DNA from: Deltaproteobacteria bacterium
GTDB lineage: Bacteria > Desulfobacterota > DSM-4660 > Desulfatiglandales > Desulfatiglandaceae
Assembly: GCA_019313765.1 (NCBI GenBank)
Contig: JAFDAP010000092.1
Location: 1-8,368 of the forward strand
Direction: 5' to 3'
Length of the DNA: 8,368 nucleotides
Shown: positions 6,812-8,368 of the stretch, one piece after another
Numbering within the stretch: position 1 is the first letter of the stretch
Layout: every line of letters starts with the position of its first letter
Notes under the pieces: model-generated
What the model was told of the DNA's origin: nothing
The model's input: only the letters and a program-made list of their open reading frames with translations
Database searches by the model: none
Translations under genes and position numbers: made by a program

Positions 6812-6983
6812 TCAAAAATGCTGGAATTTATCCTTGATTTTCACATCGGGCTGCTCATAGTCGGAGTGGCCCTGATCCGGTCACCAACCTCACCCGTAAT
6901 AATATCAAAAAGAGGTGCATCCCAGGGCCTGTCTCTTGGGAGACTTTTTTCTTCATCTGCTATTCGGACTTTGAGGCTTCCAT
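6812..6983 (-). pseudogene. Frameshifted small gene, third in the Fe-S scaffold/DUF364 operon
   Basis: The start ATG (6981-6983) has GGGAGG ten bases upstream, overlapping the TAG of the DUF364 gene, so a coupled downstream gene is expected. Read straight, it stops after seven codons. Stepping back one base after the second codon opens a protein-like stretch, LKVRIADEEK ... RPWDAPLFDIITGEVGD. A second step of the same kind between about 6844 and 6880 leads into HSDYEQPDVKIKDKFQHF and TGA. Both fit loss of one base in a short run (GAAA to GAA, GGGG to GGG). Repaired, the protein would have about 57 residues and be soluble and acidic. I recognise no family. Sequencing error at homopolymers is an alternative to true decay, and chance open frames cannot be excluded. 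Confidence 0.45.
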
Positions 6984-6998
6984 GGGGGATATGCCTCC

Positions 6999-7748
6999 CT
7001 ACCTGAGACGCACATTAACCTTTCTAATATAGTTTTTAAACAGCCGCATGCCACCCCCTTCACTTACGATACGCATGATCTTTTCGGTGTCGGTAACAAC
7101 AATGCCTGACAGAATTCTCACAGGGGTGTCTGCAAATACTTCAGGGAGAATGGGTGTGGAGGCCCCAAGCAGGACAACCTCTCTGCATGTCCGGGCTGCA
7201 TTCAGGATTGCGTCAACCGTATGATTCAAGATTGATGTTGAAGTAATTACGGCCACCTGGCAGTGGGGCAATTGCCTGTAGAGGTCTTTTTCTGGCAGGA
7301 GATCGCCTGCCGGCAGGTCGATTTGCTCAAATATCTTGAGGGATCCGGCCTTTTTTTTAATCAAAGGAACCAGAGGCGCAAAATATCCGACCATAGCCAC
7401 ATTGTCTTCGGGGTGGATATCCAGGTACTCAAGGGTGTCCCCTTCAAGCGGGTCCTCGTTCATGATATTGGAAAGGGCATTGGAGGTGGCAAGGGCCACT
7501 GCCGATTCTACCTTGTCAGTGGAATCCAACATGGCCAACATCTCCGATGCCTTTTTGCCTGCAAGGGGCCGGATGCCCTTAAAGAGACTACACCCTCCTT
7601 TTGAATCCCCGCGAAAGGTATAGGCAACGCCCAATTGACCATTGTCAAGGAGCACTGCAGTGTAGACGAGTCCGACACGAACATCAGTGACAAAAACGTC
7701 TCCGGCCAATTCAAGGGATGCTTCTTTGATTTTTTGCCTGATGCTCAT
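6999..7748 (-). CDS. DUF4213/DUF364 family protein, putative heavy-metal chelation
   Basis: Cytoplasmic protein of 249 residues, the usual family length, with an N-terminal DUF4213-like domain (about 1-90) followed by the Rossmann-like DUF364 domain (about 100-249). Recognisable stretches are VGLVYTAVLL and GVAYTFRG in the first part. In the second they are NVAMVGYFAPLVPLIKKKAGSLKIFE, CQVAVITSTSILNHTVDAIL, VVLLGASTPILPEVF and the C-terminal GGGMRLFKNYIRKVNVRLR. Structures of relatives suggested metal chelation, but no enzyme activity is established; homologues are frequent in anaerobes. The ATG overlaps the TGA of the upstream Fe-S scaffold gene (ATGA), indicating translational coupling and a shared role. 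The ribosome-binding site is AGAGG about ten bases upstream. The stop codon overlaps the binding site of the following small broken gene. Confidence 0.88.
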   Translation of the reverse strand: MSIRQKIKEASLELAGDVFVTDVRVGLVYTAVLLDNGQLGVAYTFRGDSKGGCSLFKGIRPLAGKKASEMLAMLDSTDKVESAVALATSNALSNIMNEDPLEGDTLEYLDIHPEDNVAMVGYFAPLVPLIKKKAGSLKIFEQIDLPAGDLLPEKDLYRQLPHCQVAVITSTSILNHTVDAILNAARTCREVVLLGASTPILPEVFADTPVRILSGIVVTDTEKIMRIVSEGGGMRLFKNYIRKVNVRLR

Positions 7749-8188
7749 GATGTTTTCTGCCTCTGTCTGATAAAATATTGATGCAATGCCTCTATTAATG
7801 TTTCAGCAGCCAGCTCAGCGCAATGTACCTTGTCTTCCGGGAGACCCCCTACAGCCTTTTCAATGGCCTTGTAGTCAACAATCTCAGGGATGTCATCTAG
7901 CGATTTTCCGGTTGCAAGTTGTGTTGCCATTGCACCGCAGGCCGAGCTTGGTCCGCAGCCACTGGCCCAGTAGCCTGCAGAGGTTACCACGCCGTCTTTG
8001 ATTTTTAGAGTGATCTCCATGGTGTCCCCGCAAACACCGGTAATCCGGGCGGTTACATCCGGGTCTTCCGGGTGTGCTGATGTCGGATTCAGGATCCTTT
8101 CAACGATCAACCATGCCCCGATCACCAGGAGCAATATGCCTGTAGCTATCAGAATCGTCCAGACAGGTATTTGTTGAAGGAATTCCAT
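7745..8188 (-). CDS. Membrane-anchored IscU/NifU-N-like iron-sulfur scaffold
   Basis: The protein has 147 residues. A hydrophobic helix (about 9-29, VWTILIATGILLLVIGAWLIV) is followed by an IscU-type domain (about 45-140). The three scaffold cysteines are in family positions: Cys53 with Asp55 in GVCGDTMEI, Cys78 in ASGCGPSSACGAMATQLATGKSLDDI, and Cys123 in VHCAELAAETL, preceded by His122. Such domains assemble 2Fe-2S or 4Fe-4S clusters and pass them to target proteins. The LPPVK motif that HscA chaperones bind in IscU is replaced by LPEDK, so classical chaperone release is unlikely. A membrane anchor is uncommon for this normally soluble family; with few charges before the helix, the domain should face the cytoplasm. 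The ATG at 8188 has AGG nine bases upstream. It is the first gene of the operon with DUF364. Confidence 0.88.
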   Translation of the reverse strand: MEFLQQIPVWTILIATGILLLVIGAWLIVERILNPTSAHPEDPDVTARITGVCGDTMEITLKIKDGVVTSAGYWASGCGPSSACGAMATQLATGKSLDDIPEIVDYKAIEKAVGGLPEDKVHCAELAAETLIEALHQYFIRQRQKTS

Positions 8189-8237
8189 AATCTTTGACCT
8201 TGTGTTTTTGAGGCAATATATCTGGGTAATAATTAAA

Positions 8238-8267
8238 AAGTTACGAGTAACATACGGAATATGTCAA
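8238..8267 (-). promoter_or_regulatory. Possible promoter of the Fe-S scaffold operon with overlapping inverted repeat
   Basis: On the minus strand a perfect TTGACA (8262-8267) is followed 18 bases later by TAACTT (8238-8243, 3 of 6 consensus). The poor -10 and long spacer suggest weak or activated transcription. The inverted repeat GTTAC-TC-GTAAC (8240-8251) overlaps the -10 and could be an operator or chance. The leader to the ATG would be about 45 bases. Confidence 0.4.
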
Positions 8268-8368
8268 TGAAAATGAGACAAACGATCTAAGAAATTAAAC
8301 TCTAATCATACAGTACCGAAGCTGTTTCAGGTTTATTTATCCAAGCCGCTTTTGGCAACGCTGGTGGT

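Noticed and set aside
6931..6950. Hairpin GTCTC-TTGG-GAGAC followed by six T on the + strand
   Set aside because: The 5-bp stem is weak and no convincing + strand gene lies upstream, so a terminator role is unsupported.
6809..7006. A 65-codon + strand open frame between the MITE-like element and the DUF364 gene
   Set aside because: It has no ribosome-binding site and lies opposite the minus-strand small-gene remnant, whose residues and start signal look more like real coding sequence.
8333..8368. Eleven open codons and a TAA on the minus strand at the right edge
   Set aside because: It could be the tail of an upstream gene, but the stretch is far too short to tell from chance.

Overview
This window looks like a chromosomal segment of a Gram-negative, probably anaerobic bacterium of the Desulfobacterota (old Deltaproteobacteria). 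The grounds are an LDH-type NAD malate dehydrogenase, a very long AsmA/YhdP-like envelope protein (implying an outer membrane), a DUF364-family metal-handling protein next to an IscU-like scaffold, moderate G+C, and short palindromic repeats of a kind I associate with that group. The lineage is an inference; no rRNA or other marker is present.

Left part (1-2444, + strand). The window opens inside a major facilitator superfamily transporter that lacks only its first membrane helix. After a 130-base gap containing a near-consensus sigma-70 promoter comes malate dehydrogenase (mdh), with all cofactor and substrate residues intact. Behind mdh lies about 340 bases without a gene. It holds a 160-bp element with imperfect terminal inverted repeats and a perfect central hairpin, then a GC-rich nested palindrome.

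Middle (2445-6596). A small conserved-looking protein of unknown function on the + strand converges on a minus-strand operon. Its intrinsic terminator lies inside the last codons of the opposing gene. The operon reads leftwards: a NUDIX hydrolase with a CPxC knuckle, overlapping by 22 bases the start of a 1130-residue AsmA/YhdP-like membrane-anchored protein. Immediately upstream of the NUDIX start sits a 160-bp MITE-like insertion (6597-6756) with 18/19 matching terminal inverted repeats and a candidate 6-bp target duplication, AATTTT. Inside it are two mutually inverted hairpins and a perfect 27-bp tandem duplication.

Right part (6812-8368, - strand). A second operon, read leftwards, starts from a possible promoter with a perfect TTGACA. 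It encodes an IscU/NifU-N-like iron-sulfur scaffold fused to an N-terminal membrane anchor, then a DUF4213/DUF364 protein overlapping it by ATGA. Third is an apparently broken small gene, about 57 codons if repaired. Its ribosome-binding site overlaps the DUF364 stop codon, and its reading frame is interrupted by two apparent single-base losses.

I found no defence system, CRISPR array, RNA gene or phage module. The most unusual items are the broken small gene, the MITE-like element in the leader of the NUDIX-AsmA operon, and the membrane-anchored Fe-S scaffold paired with DUF364.
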